A stretch of 64,000 nucleotides of DNA, taken from positions 20,708,001 to 20,772,000 of the forward strand of contig OX485806.1 of NCBI GenBank assembly GCA_950295325.1, read 5' to 3'. Origin of the DNA: Polytrichum commune (taxonomy: Eukaryota; Streptophyta; Polytrichopsida; Polytrichales; Polytrichaceae). Below the pieces are notes generated by a model. That model was given only the letters and a program-made list of their open reading frames with translations, had not been told where the DNA came from and searched no databases. Of this stretch, positions 1 to 11,974 are shown piece by piece (the stretch's first letter is position 1; each line of letters begins with the position of its first letter). The position numbers were made by a program, and so were the translations under genes.

Positions 1-1266
1 TTGTGAGCTCAACTTGACACTGCAACGTTTTGTTAGTTAAAAAGTTGTAGATTCTTAACATGTAGGCACCCAATCTCATGGCCCATGAAACTCATGGTAG
101 TTGTTAATTAATGTTGTGATCTAGCTGCAGGGATAGGTAATATATATACCCTACACTTATAACAAGGGGATTCTTGAACATAGCATGACCAATGTCATTC
201 AAACTCATGTCGGTGGTAACACTGATGTTAGTTTTCTTTCTTTCTTTCTTTCTTTCTTTTCTTTCGTTCTATCTTTAATTCACATACTAATAAATCACAT
301 AGTTTGTAATTTATTTCAAAGCAGCAACTTCAAGTCTCGAGAGCATTTAAGTGTTACTTCAAGCAACTTAGGGCATTCACTTAATAATTATTTGTCAAAG
401 ATCACGACCCACAGGTCTTCAAGTCCACATTGCATGATACATTGATAATAATTGCTTGTTAAAACTGCAGATATTAGATACCACAATTATATTATTTTTT
501 GTCAATCAAAATACTATTCAAGAATGACTTAAATCCCAACACGACATCTTGAAGTTTCCTAAAAGCTTGGCTTATAGAACACATGATAGGTACTAATTGT
601 TGGCCAAGGATTATAGATAAATAGATAGAGTTTAGGAAACCCTCATAATGTTCTCCCTCTTTAGTATGACACGTTTGGGAAACACACAAAAAAGTCGTAT
701 TATCGAGGTGTCGTCTTCTCACTAATATGATAAATGGCGTAAAGTCGTCATATTATTGAGTAACTACAAAAACTTAAGTAATATGAGCCTAAAAATATAT
801 AGAATGAGTTTTAGCAATATAGATGGTATGAAATAATAACTAATAACTCCAAACAAATACAAATATTCTCAAGAACCCTTGAAATAGGAGTTCAAAGATC
901 TATGGTGTTGCCAACTCAACTTAGTGATTGTCATCTTATTTAAATTCCCTATTAACTTTTGAAAACTAATCATTTCATTAACACCAAAATATAAAGAGTT
1001 TTTTAATAAAAAAAATTAGACAGCAATAATGCATAACATTTAACATCACTAAGCTTTGTTGTAAGTGGAGCAACATCATCCACATCTACACAATGTAGAT
1101 CAACATTAAGATCAAAGTCTTGTGCAAAATTATCAAAGTCTTATACTGGTGATACTATATCACCCGTGTACAAGGCAACACTAGATACTAGATAGGAGGC
1201 CACTCTAACCCTAACCATGTTCATAAGGTCATAAATTCAATTCTTATGGAAGCAAAATAGTCTTGA
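1..1266. other. AT-rich stretch, no gene seen
   Basis: No reading frame here looks conserved or carries a recognisable motif. The only structured item is the CTTT microsatellite near 232-265. Short open frames are translations of AT-rich filler. Confidence 0.6.
232..265. repeat. CTTT microsatellite
   Basis: About eight near-perfect copies of the tetramer CTTT, seen directly. It creates an artificial Phe/Leu/Ser-rich open frame on the plus strand. Confidence 0.9.
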
Positions 1267-1740
1267 GGGAATTTATTGTTGCTAATTCAAGCAATTTTGT
1301 TTTGTTGTGGAGTGGCACCAAAGTGTTGAGTTAGTTATTTATCTCCCAAAGAGCCTTGTTTTGAGGTATTAGTACAATGGGCTAGACCCAACATCGAATA
1401 TGTGCAACCATTCATGTTGCCAAGCTATGGGAAAGGGCAACAAGTGCATTGATGAACAACGAAAGTTTGAGTCCTAGAACATATGTCCATAAACATCGAC
1501 CTTCATTGTTGTTATTTCAAGCGTAATTGTTTTTGTGTTGGAGTGGCAACAAAATGTGAAGTTGATTATTTACCCCCAAAGAATCTTGTTTTGGTGGGTG
1601 TCAAGAAAGTAGGTCAGGCTCAACCTCCAACCTTGTCAACTTGGCATGCCATCATGCTCTAGGAAGGGACAACAAGAGCATTGACAAATGAGCATTAGTG
1701 TGGGTCCTACAAACAATGTTCATAAACATTGCCATGCATT
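1267..1740. repeat. Two-copy tandem duplication, about 231-bp unit
   Basis: Two diverged units lie head to tail, about 1267-1499 and 1500-1740. Both run through the same landmarks in the same order: an opening with TTGTT and TTCAAGC, then GGAGTGGCA, then CCCAAAGA, then a pair of GGGACAACAAG-like and CATAAACAT blocks. Similarity looks roughly 70-75 percent by eye. It holds no coding signal and may be the relic of a longer satellite-like array. Confidence 0.65.
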
Positions 1741-3837
1741 ATGTCGACATTAATAAATTGATTTTTGAATGTTTTGCACACACTAAGTATTTCAAAAACT
1801 ATTAATGCCTAACATTTTTGGATCTCAAATATGGAATTGCAAGAGTAGACTTCAACTCCCCTCACAATGTACATGAACACATAAATGATCTATATTGCAT
1901 CGCAAGCATATTTTGTGGATTCACATCAGAGTGTCTACAATGGTTTTTTTTAAACATTGTACAAACATGTTCAAAATTTATGCGATCGCATGCATAGAGC
2001 CTTCAAATCACAATAATTTGTTTTAGAAGGTCATAGATAGCTCAACATATCAACTTCTCATAGTTGGAAGGCTAAGAATTAAAAAATATGTTGATTCCTT
2101 TTGTGTATGGCCCTAATCAATTGAGTGCACGACAATGATAATGTAGGGCAGCGCCATAATAACTCAATGACAAAGACATTCTCTTTTGACATTTTAAAAC
2201 AAAAACAAAAACAAAAAAGAAACATTAAACACCTCATTATAACATCTTAAGGATCATAATGGGATTTTCGGACTTGTATGGACACATAATTGAGGTTGCC
2301 TCCACGAGGGCTCGTCACTTTGTTTTTAGGGTATTGGGATCTAAGAGAAATGGGCAATTAGTGGTGAATCATCTGTTCATGGTATAATAACTTGGCAAGC
2401 CTACATAGCCCACCTTTTGAAAGGAAGCATAACACCCTATATTGTATCATGAATACCTATGATAAATACGAAGAGAACAGGCTCACATTCATGTCAATGC
2501 ATGAACACTGGCAATTTCTTTTCTTTGCTAAATTTATTTCTCTAACTTTATGAGGTGCCATGAATATGACAACTTTGGAGGATGTCCAATTTTATGGAAA
2601 ATGGTATCACAAGTGAATCATGAAATCCAACTTTTTGGTTTCAAAATCTGAAAAGAAGCCAAAAAGGTAGTTATGTGGTGTGCTTTGGTGGTTGCATAAA
2701 TTGACATTTTGTATACATGTATCATGTTGATGAATTTTGCATTCTTTTCCAATCTTTCTACTTCACTTGGAATTCAATGTTGTTTGGTGCATTGATAGGA
2801 TGGTCATAGGATCAAAACCTCTTTTGTGTGACTCAAATCACTTACTTTAAAGTAGGTGCACCTAAGTCAGCTTGTACCTTACTGTGAACACCTAGATTAA
2901 GGGTAGAATGAATACAAAACATGTGTTGTGTGATTTTCAAACAAGTATTGACTAAGTGGAGGAATAATTTGGCCTATGTGCACACACGGCAACTAGTCCA
3001 ACACCCAACACAACATGACATAGATAATTAATTGGAGGCTCTAACGTAGGTACATGGGTAGCACAAACAAATGTCCCCATTTGACCACAAGGGGTATGGA
3101 ATATTTTGACTTAGATTTATGTTAGAAGTCGGAGTATCATTGATGTAATTTGAGTCCAATGACTTCTTAATACACTTTTATAGGCTAATCCAATGAGGTA
3201 ATCAACAAATGAACTAGATCGTCTATGTTGCCACACTTGTCAAAGTGTCGTATTTAGGTCAACTACCTTACTTTATGTTGAAGATACATAAGTCATTATC
3301 ATTGTCCGATTAAAAAAAACTATTGTTTTCTTTTCCTTTGGGAAAACAAAATCAAAATCTTGTGACCAAAATGCCATCAATTGGAACACTTGCAACTTGC
3401 ATAATGGTATTAGAATTCATGACTTGGAGCCACTTACTACTAAGGAAAGCGTGATCCTATCATTGTCAATCTATACATTCAATAAATATGAAATCAAAAT
3501 GTGCATGTGTGCTTATTCTAAGTTCATTTTTGAAGTATGTGTCATTTCGTATATGTTCATTAGTGGTTATAGTGTATATTGATTTAACTTTAAGCTTTAT
3601 GGGGAGAGGAGGGGGAGGGGTCACCTCGAGCCACCCATGAAATTTGTAGTGCATAAGAGTTATACATAAATCTTGGGATTCAAACTCCCATTTAGTTGGT
3701 TAAAACACGAGTTTGAGAGCATATCTTTAACATCAACTACCAAATGTTAGATGTAGTTGGTCCATCATTCATAGTGTAAATTTGGCAAAATCAAGGGCTA
3801 GGGTTTTGGATTGGGTGAAACCATATTGCCCTCCATA
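1741..3837. other. Gene-free stretch
   Basis: No conserved reading frame was found. A purine block of G-runs lies at 3600-3620. A tRNA-like piece at about 3680-3715 was considered and rejected as a gene. Part of the stretch at about 3110-3260 shows faint similarity to 5980-6070, both containing GGCTAATCCAATGAG, so this is probably old repeat DNA. Confidence 0.5.
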
Positions 3838-4387
3838 GGGGTGCACTCTCTACACCACGTATGAACTAACATGAGTGTAGGAAGGGGTATTATTTGAGGC
3901 AGTTTATATAACATATATAAGGGAGAGGGATTGACTTACTCTAGTGTGTACATTTAGAAAGGTTATCAAGATTTTCAAAGTAAAGGTACATGTACAAATG
4001 GGCACCTAAGGTTCAGAGGAAACTTGACACTAGATGCGCTAGTTCCATTCAATTTACCTTATTCATCCAAATGACGTGTCTTTTGCAGTCAAATCATTTG
4101 AGCTATATCTTATGAATAGAAAAAATGTTCAATGACTTTTTATTGGAAAGTCAAAGTGAATTATATATGTAATAAAAGAATATTTATTTCATGATTTTTC
4201 TTTTGTGTGTGTAGTGTACGCATTTATCACATTGAAATAAAACATTAACATAAATACATGACTCAATTTTCTAGCCTACTGTTAGTACGTATATATTTGT
4301 TTTCTCTATAAATGTCTCGAATACATGAGATTTTATTTCATAGTCATCCCACATGTCATTTACATTTCCAATAAAAAGTCCACCGCC
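3838..4387. mobile_element. Diverged MITE, copy 1 of a two-copy family
   Basis: This stretch is collinear with 23116-23646 in the same orientation. Shared landmarks in order are a GTGNACTCTNYANAC start, GAGTGTAGGAAGGGGTATTATTTGAGG-like sequence, a block with ATGTACAAA, TTCATCCAAATGA, GTTCAATGACTTT, GGCATTTATCACATT, and a closing AAGTCCACC. Ends are imperfect inverted repeats of the GGGTGGACTCTTCAT type, clearer in the other copy. No target duplication was recognised, so the superfamily is open. Confidence 0.55.
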
Positions 4388-6220
4388 AAGAACTCCCCTC
4401 AACAAACTCTATCCAAGGTTGGCTATGTGCAATGAAGGTGTGAGTGCATGGTGGCGCCACCTAGATGTTAGGTGAGCTCCACATGGGCCCAAATATTTCA
4501 TGGCAACAACATTTTGGTTTGGTGCATTTAGGCTTGTTCTTTTTTCCTAATTGATCCGAGTCGGTAATGGAGGACAAGTAGCAAGAGCTTAACTAGGTAG
4601 GTATAGCCAACAGTCTTTTAATACTAATTGAGGACATTTATGAGTTGAGTATATTTCATGGTATATGTAGTGTTGATTAATACCTTTGTGCGAAGGTTTA
4701 TTTGGTTTTGATTAGATTTACATTTCTTGGAAAATTAGGGATGTGTAATTGAGTTCAGAGAGGGAGAACGAGGAACTTTGAATTGAAGGGTCAGCGTGAA
4801 TGAAGAGTCTATTGGGGGGAGTGCTATGGAAACTTTAAAAATGAACATAAAGTCAAATTGTGTTTCTGTTGCATTCTAGCGGTGAAAACATTCATTAGTT
4901 GCACACTTGTTTTTAACAAGTTTGCGATAGAAAACAATACCTTGTAATGATACACATTCATTTTACGCCCCCATAAGTAGGTATGTTTGCCATTTGTTGC
5001 CAAACACAACATCCATGAGCTAAATAACTTCGTTTGCACTCCCCAACCACCCTTTCGAAAAAAAATCGTTTGCACAAAAACTTCCTATGGGACATTAGGA
5101 TTAGAGGGTCAAAACTAACCACATAAATGAATTGTAGAAAATCCAAGTAAAAAAACCATCAAGGGCTGGATGAATATTGATAATCTACAATACATTGTCA
5201 AGTGGTGAGAACAATGAACCTCCCTCTATGTGTGCCGTCTTATGTGTCATGATTTTTACATTCCCAAAGTTTCTACACTTCTAGAGACTAGTGTGGGTCC
5301 GTGCCATGCCAGCATGTTGCACCTTTGCATATGACAAATCACTTTAATGTGGTCTTATGTGGTCTCTCCTGCCTTTCTCAAATGGTGGGGAATGGTGGAA
5401 TGACGGCCACTACCACCATAACAACATATAGATTTTTTAAATGCTTCAATAAGTTGTTAGCGATTTCATCCTCCCTAATTAATTAGACATATCTACCTTA
5501 TGATAACTTTTAAAGTTGGTGTTGAATGAATACACCAACCACATGGATGTGACGTGTGACTTGACTCGGTAAAGGCACCAACTTATATTATATGGCTTCT
5601 GCAATACTTTGTAATAGGTTCCCAAATAGAAATTAAGTGGAGGCATAGCATGACAATTTATTTGCACACATGGCAAGTACACAATATAGCACACTATAAC
5701 GTAAACAAGCGAGTGACAACACATGCAAAGCCATGGATTTTCCAATCTTGCACTTTACCAAAATACACGTAACTTATGGCATCACAACTTCACAAGCAAG
5801 TGTTGTACTTAAGTCACTTGTGATCCAACATTCTTAGAAAACGAGCTTGTAGGTTGCAAGGTAACAACAAGTTGTTTATAAAGTACTTTCTTCCATGCAA
5901 AAGTTGGGGCATGATGGACAACACAAATGGGTGCTCTATGTGATACGACCATAATGGATTTTGGACACAATCAAACTTAGAAATATGTAAGGAGCTAAGA
6001 TACGATAAACATATATTGACTCGTATGGCATTTGAACCTATTTTGAAGGCTAATCCAATGAGATCATTGGCATAATATACCATACCATTCTCAAGACAAG
6101 TTTATAGTAGAGTCCATGATCAAGTAGACTCTAAATTCAAGTGATCATATTGGTTGAGAGCATAATTTTGGACCCACTGAGTTTACATTGTGATATGGGA
6201 GCAAGGCATGAGAACATGAA
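4388..6220. other. Gene-free stretch
   Basis: No conserved protein and no clear repeat boundary were found. Open frames here are below 90 codons and lack recognisable domains. Confidence 0.5.
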
Positions 6221-6768
6221 GTGGCACTAATGTGGCACAACTTTCCCACCAAATCTCGGCGGTCCCCACTCAAGAAAACACTCGTCTAAATCTCGTTTGA
6301 GAAACCAATCTTGAATCCAAAAGTAAGGTTCAACAAGGGGTGTCATGGACCCCAAATTTACAAACCCAAACCTTAATGTAAACCCACCCAAAAGGTACCA
6401 AACTCACTAGTCCGCGACTATGATTTATCACCATATGAGCCATGGGTCACATATTTGCATATTGATTTTGAACAAAGCGTAACACACATCATGGGTTGTG
6501 CAAAATCAAATGGTTGAGGTGAACCGTAGAGTGTCAAATAAGTAAGGTAAACAAACTTACTTCAATTATCTATTTATCTTCAGGTGGGTTTACACTAGGG
6601 TACGGATTCAAGAAACTTGGGTTCCGAAACACCTTTTTAAAAAACATTACATTTGGACTCAAGATTGGACCCAAGCTTGAAGATCGGTTTCTCAAACTAG
6701 AAGGAGTGTTTTTTTTAAGCTAATAGTGCAACAATATTTGGTGGAAAAAGGTGCCACAATAGTGCCAC
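6221..6768. mobile_element. Inverted-repeat MITE, 548 bp
   Basis: The left end reads GTGGCACTAATGTGGCAC. The right end, read in reverse complement, is GTGGCACTATTGTGGCAC, and similarity continues inward for about 170 bases on each side (6221-6390 against 6582-6768). Inner landmarks such as CACCAAAT, a TTTGAGAAACC-like block and GTGGGTTTACA pair up. The element can therefore fold into a long imperfect hairpin. No coding frame and no convincing target-site duplication were found. Confidence 0.65.
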
Positions 6769-6904
6769 ACCGTTTATTCATACTTTGGACTCAAATTCTA
6801 GTGTAAAAAAAATTGTTCCCAAATCATAAGATCACATGATTTTTGAGTTTCTTTGGTCTTGGACCCTAAGGTAGATGTTTTGTTTTCTCGGATACTTTTC
6901 TCTA

Positions 6905-7192
6905 TGCATTCACTTCTCGTAGGATATTAAGCATGCAATTAGTGCATGTAACCACTTGCCTCATAATTTTCGGGGCTCATATGAATATCTTATTCGTTAT
7001 CAAAGTGAAGATGCTTGTGCTTGTTGAGTGGCCATATATATCTCCCCCCCCCCCCAATTCATATTGACTGATGGACTTAGGAAAAGTCAACACATTTCAA
7101 CATGTAGTCCATTGTTTTTTAAACAAATGTCTTTTTGGTATCCATTCTTAGATCCGTAGCTAATCACATACCACTCAAATATAGATGTCCAA
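6905..7192 (+). repeat. Dispersed repeat R1, copy 1
   Basis: A repeat of about 270 bp is also present at about 21100-21362, 21675-21992, 23879-24100 and, inverted, 26040-26330. Shared landmarks are an opening with TTAAGCA and CAATTA, CATATGAATATCTTATTC, TTTAAACA, GTCTTTTTGGT and a tail with CCACTCAAATATAGATGTCC. The tail resembles that of repeat R2, which has a tRNA-like head, so R1 may be SINE-related. A run of 12 C lies at 7044-7055. Confidence 0.6.
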
Positions 7193-7228
7193 ATTCTTGC
7201 TACGTTGATACACCACATGTCTACCTTA

Positions 7229-7566
7229 GGGCCACTTCACACCCAAGACTGAAGGCCCGTGACCATTGCATTCTAAGATCTCTCATTGGTCGAAAAGGCG
7301 GAGATCCTTCAAGTTCACTCGGCACCAGAAGGTGAAGGTCCAAGGACCCCAATAAATCAGCATGCATGAAAAATCTACATGGATTCCTATAAGACATGAC
7401 AAAATATAAATAATGTTTCATGATCTATCGGGATTTGTGTTAGACCTAATGCAAATTATGGCATAAACATGTCAATAATACGGCCTTTGGATGAGACTCA
7501 TGGACCCTACAACTAAGTTACATGGTCATGACTCATGGCTTGTGGCTATTGTGTGAGAGTGGCCCC
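7229..7566. mobile_element. Tourist-like MITE with TTA target duplication
   Basis: The ends are inverted repeats of the type GGGCCACTTCACAC / GGGGCCACTCTCACAC. TTA flanks both sides (7226-7228 and 7567-7569). A 3-bp TTA/TAA duplication with G/C-rich termini is typical of PIF/Harbinger-derived Tourist elements. The interior (CCCGTGACCATTGCATT block, then TCTCATTGG) is shared with 51262-51766 and, more weakly, 38851-39310, so this is a family. Confidence 0.75.
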
Positions 7567-8148
7567 TTAGTGTAAACCCCACCTTTATTAGTCTGACTTG
7601 GACCCCAGCAGATACTCTCATTGACTTCATACTTGTTATTGATGACTTTCCAGAAAACATCGTCATTGTAAGTTATAATATACACACCGTTCTTTTAAAC
7701 AAATACCACTTGCACATTTTTCCTTGTCTCAAGTTTGATTTGAACCTTGGACTTGGTCTTCTAGTGTATAAAGTGTTGACTTGCAACTTGAGCCTTCACT
7801 CGTTGAAAACTCATTGCAAGACTCTACGCTCACTCGTCGACTCATATGCATGTTAGAAGTGCCCAATTTCGACACTTATATTTTGTTTCAAAGTCAAATC
7901 ACAATGTATTTATACCTATACAACGATTATATTGTTTTAAGAATTGAACACGCATCTCCAGTTGGTTGAAAGAGACAAAAATGTCAACGATCAAACACGG
8001 TTCAAGTTTTCACGCAGATTTTATGCAGGAAGTGCTTTGGTTGCAAAGGAATCTTAATTTTGATTAATTACATATAAATATTACAATATTAAATTGATGA
8101 GTTCATGTGCATTGTTAGCCTCCACGTGGTTTGCTAATTACTTAAGAA

Positions 8149-8180
<32 letters not shown>

Positions 8181-8867
8181 TAAAATCTATGTTAAGGGTT
8201 TGAAGTGCTTAAAGTGTCCGTTATGGCGCTTTAAACTTGCCACTGCAAAAACTTATAAGGTGACAACCCCTAGAAGTAACACCATCCTTTTGGTGACAAT
8301 CATTTTTTCTTAGTATTTGAACTGTCAACAAATGAGTGCAATTACAATGCCATTAAGTTGTAGTTAAAAGAGATTAATCATATGCAACATGAAGTACAAA
8401 GTAGCACCACTTCGACTAGTCATGTCATGTACTACAGTGGTGCTATAAAAAGTATACAAGAATGTTATAAGGACAACACCAACTTAAATTAGTCATAAAG
8501 GGCTAAACTACGATCTATTGGCTAAATGAGGAGGTGTAAAAAGTGTTCCACAAAAGGGGAACAACACCTTCATTAACATAAGACCCTCACCTACAGTAAG
8601 GTCAAACTTGTGACGATTCTCACTGTACAATCCAACAGTAATGAACCTCCTAGTGAATAGTAAAAGGTTCATTTCTTGCATAACTTTGCGCAATTATGTA
8701 GGTTGCATAAGTTTGTTTGTTTTTTTTTTTTTGGTGCGTAGAGTCTCCACAATTTTTCACATCTATACCCACACAACTGAATTTTTTTGAGCTATTTAAC
8801 CTACTTAAAAGTGCAATTTTTATATTCATAGACTCAGTTACCTTAAGGCTTTGAGTTGTATGTGCAC
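7567..8867. other. Gene-free stretch with a TG microsatellite
   Basis: There is a TG dinucleotide run of about 29 bases at 8149-8177 and a T-run near 8719-8732. No conserved coding frame or repeat boundary was seen. Confidence 0.5.
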
Positions 8868-9216
8868 CAGAGCCCTACATTGGGTGCCCATACCCATGCC
8901 CATGCCCAGACCCACCCATGCCCATGGGTTTTGGGTGGGCATGGGTGCAATATTATTGTTCATGGGTGGGCATGGGTGGGCATGGCTGCGATATTATTAT
9001 TCATGGGTGGGCATGGGTGGGCATGACTGCGATATTATTGTTCATGGGTGGGCATGGGTGGGGCACAATTACACAATTATACAAGACACATTACACAATT
9101 ACACAATACACATTACACAATTTTGAATACATGGGCGCAATTTGAATAGCATGGGTGGGCATGGGTGGGCATGGTCTGGGTATGGGTGCAATTAAAAAGG
9201 AAAATGTTGGGCTCTG
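8868..9216. mobile_element. hAT-like MITE with internal G-rich minisatellite
   Basis: Terminal inverted repeats are CAGAGCCCTACATT (8868-8881) and, in reverse complement, CAGAGCCCAACATT (9203-9216), 13 of 14 matching. A perfect 8-bp target duplication ATGTGCAC lies at 8860-8867 and 9217-9224. An 8-bp duplication with CAG-type ends fits the hAT superfamily. The interior has a 41-bp minisatellite (units at 8961, 9002 and a partial at 9043), each unit carrying GGGTGGGCATGGGTGGG; the motif recurs at 9153-9169. There is no transposase, so the copy is non-autonomous. Open frames through the minisatellite are repeat translations. Confidence 0.85.
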
Positions 9217-9236
9217 ATGTGCACTCCCATGTTGAC

Positions 9237-9258
9237 TTTTTTTTTTTTTTTTTTTTTT
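9237..9258. repeat. Poly-T run
   Basis: Twenty-two T in a row just beyond the hAT-like element. It could be the A-tail of a minus-strand retroposon, but no body is recognisable next to it. Confidence 0.9.
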
Positions 9259-9678
9259 CAATATGTTTCAATTAATCCAAATAAAATCATGATCACACAC
9301 AATGATAATGGATATATTGTATGGTACCCTAGTTGTCAACATGACCTTCCCTAGCTATGTACTTTAGAACCAACTCCAAGAGCTTTGAGATATGAGGTTC
9401 TTTATAAAGTCAACATGGAGACATAACTACTCTGATGAATCAAATATCCCTTTGGTATTAATCCACAACAATCAAAGGAGGCCGGGATGTGGTGGCTTCA
9501 CCCATTACCCAACATGTGTAATAAGGAGTATGTTCAATTAAGAAACATGGTGCATTCCTATCTAGTGTGAGCTCAACTTAGATAAATATTGGCTTGGGTT
9601 TTGTGCTGTCTATGTGAAGTCATCCATTGTGGATGAACGAGCTCTAGTAAAAACAAGCTCCCTATAAGGTGAGGACTA

Positions 9679-10067
9679 CACTAAATATCATATTTAGTGT
9701 CACCAATTCTAATCGTCTCGCTCAATACTAATTGCAAACCGCGGTATAGTGTCACCAACACTAAATGTTAACCCAACATTATTTGTCATTCCTTGTACAT
9801 GTTTTTTTTTTGGGGGGGGGGGGGGATTACATGTTTACACTGTTGCAATTACTAGCCACTTACCAAGTGATTTTTCGTCCACATTTCAATCATCCAAGAC
9901 AATGTTTCATCACAAGTTGCTGACAAGAGAAGGTAGGATTTTGGCCGATGGATGAACTCATCCATTATCCATGACAATATTTGTTCACTTATTCATAAGA
10001 AGTGTCATCCGAAAAGTTACCATAGTGGCATAAAACACCATATGACACGATAATATCATATTTAGTG
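9679..10067 (-). mobile_element. TA-flanked MITE with CACTA ends, copy A
   Basis: The left end begins CACTAAATAT and the right end closes with ATATTTAGTG, each flanked by TA (9677-9678, 10068-10069). The left terminal segment is itself a palindrome (CACTAAATAT, one base, ATATTTAGTG). The interior matches 13261-13633 and 44741-45089 in the opposite orientation, with landmarks TTAACCCAACATT, CATTTCAATCATCC, GGCCGATGGATGAA and GTGTCATCCGAAAAG. A T10-G14 homopolymer pair interrupts it at 9802-9825. A TA duplication points to the Tc1/mariner type; true CACTA elements make 3-bp duplications. Confidence 0.75.
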
Positions 10068-10069
10068 TA

Positions 10070-11974
10070 GCTATTTGATCTCACACCCACACCCCCGAAT
10101 ATGACTAACTAAAGGCCGACGAATTTAACAGAGGAGTTAAGGTTGACCAACCAAAGTTACATTCAATTTGCCCACACTTTAAACATGAAACTAATCATCA
10201 ACACTATGATTTTTGTGGCCCACACTAGTTGTATTTCATAGTAATTAAACAATAATTCAAAATTATGAAACGATATTATTACTATTATCATTATCTGCCT
10301 ATTTTCACATTGAGATGATATTATAATAATATTTTTCGATACAACTTTTGAAATTTTAAAGTGTATGCTAAATTTGGATGATGTAAGAAATAGTGTGGTC
10401 CACCACGTAGTGCAATGGAGAAGAGATAGAGAAGAGATGGGGAAGATGTGAGGCGGACATTTAAGAAAAAAAATTGGGTCGATCATTGGTGAAAAGTCAG
10501 TTAGCATTAGGGGTATACATGAGTTGAGATTTTCTTCACAAAAGCAAGGTCTAGAAAGTTAGCTAACTTCTAATTTGACAGCTTTTATTTAAACCCAAAC
10601 TTTAACTACGTGGTGCATGCGTGAGATTAAGTAGATGTCATGCAGAGTTAGCCACCTCATATGTTAGCTAATTCTCTTCACCCGTCAGTGCAGGCACATT
10701 ATGACTAGTTTGGGTGATCACTCACTCTAACTAAAGCCTCAAGTGGGATTGAAGTACGGGACACTAAAGAAAATGGTGGGTGCCCACTCAAGACAAGTAA
10801 CCAAATTAGGCACGTCTACCTTAAGTCACCTCTTCAAAAAACGTGACCACTTGATTATCATGAGTTTCTCCTTAGGTAAAGGATTGCGAGTGCAAGCAAG
10901 GGAGTCAGTCTTTCACAGAAAGGAAGGGTTTCGGTCCATCTAATCCCAAAAGCTTGACCCAAAAGGGAGTCTTTGAGAGAGAACCGGGTGCTTTGCTTGA
11001 CTTCGGAAACACACGAAAATAATTAGGTCGGAAACACATGACTTGCCACCTACCGTTTTTGTGAAACCCTAAATACTGAAGAAGCCTGGCTCCTCTTGCA
11101 TATGTATGTGTGTATGTGTGTGTGTATGTGTGTATGTGCTTCTCTATGATGATGGATTTCTCTCAAGAAGCCACCACAAGGAAACTTGAAAAATACAACA
11201 TACTCCTACTCAAATGTTTGAGGAGGATTTTGGGCATAATTGGTCGAGACCAATTATGTTTTCAACATCGACCAGTTATATGTTGACATCTTTCAGTTTT
11301 TTCCTTCGTTGAGTAGAGGAGTATCATGTAACTTCCTCTAGATCAATCAATAATTTTCTCGAAGCTTTGAATTTGAGCCGGTCATTTCTCGAACTCACCC
11401 AATTCATTTGTAATTAGTTGTTGGTTCTCCCAGTTCACTGCTCCTACCCATACTAACCCAACGAGGTTGGTCAATGCTACATGTGATAATCATCACATCA
11501 TGCATCCGAGGGTCCATTCACACTACCACCATTCAAAGTCTATGAGACTTCAAAACCATGAACAACAAAATCTACCAATTAATGGAGAACTTTTCACAAA
11601 TCTCTATAAAATATCTTACGCACCTCATCCTAAATAAAAGGAAACTAAAAAAGAATCAAAACTTGAATCTACCTCTTCACTAATCCCCCCACCCCTCAGC
11701 TTCAACCAATCTCTCTCTCTCTATACACACACAAATAATAACATGGTCCACCTATTGGAAGATAGGCATTAAGCCACCTTTGTCCCTACACCCGCACGGA
11801 TGCATTGTTTGTCAACGTAAAAAAAACGTAAAAAAACATCCCTTTTGCCTTTCTTTCGTTCGATGCTTTGCTTGTCTAGGACGGTTCGTAATGCCTTGAG
11901 GGTTTTCTCTAGGCTTTTGCCCCCTCGCCTCGTAGGTCATGTGTGGCTTTAGAAGTTAGTTGGTTGTTCTAAGG
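10070..11974. other. Gene-free stretch
   Basis: There is a TG/TATG-rich microsatellite at about 11100-11139. A fragment at about 11705-11790 resembles the 3' part of the SINE-like copy at 22640-22870 (shared GAAGATAGGCA/GAAGGTAGGCA and CCACCTT). No conserved coding frame was found. Confidence 0.5.

Noticed and set aside
3675-3715. tRNA-like words (TTAGTTGGTTAAAAC on plus; TTTGAATCCC on minus)
   Set aside because: No acceptor stem or anticodon arm can be formed on either strand; probably a SINE fragment or chance.
8961-9065. CRISPR-like array of 41-bp units
   Set aside because: Units have no unique spacers and sit inside a plant MITE; it is a minisatellite.
8851-9145. Gly/Trp/His-rich open frames
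   Set aside because: They are translations of the G-rich minisatellite.
9679-10067. Assignment to the CACTA (EnSpm) superfamily
   Set aside because: All three copies are flanked by TA, not by a 3-bp duplication, and the element is only 350-390 bp.
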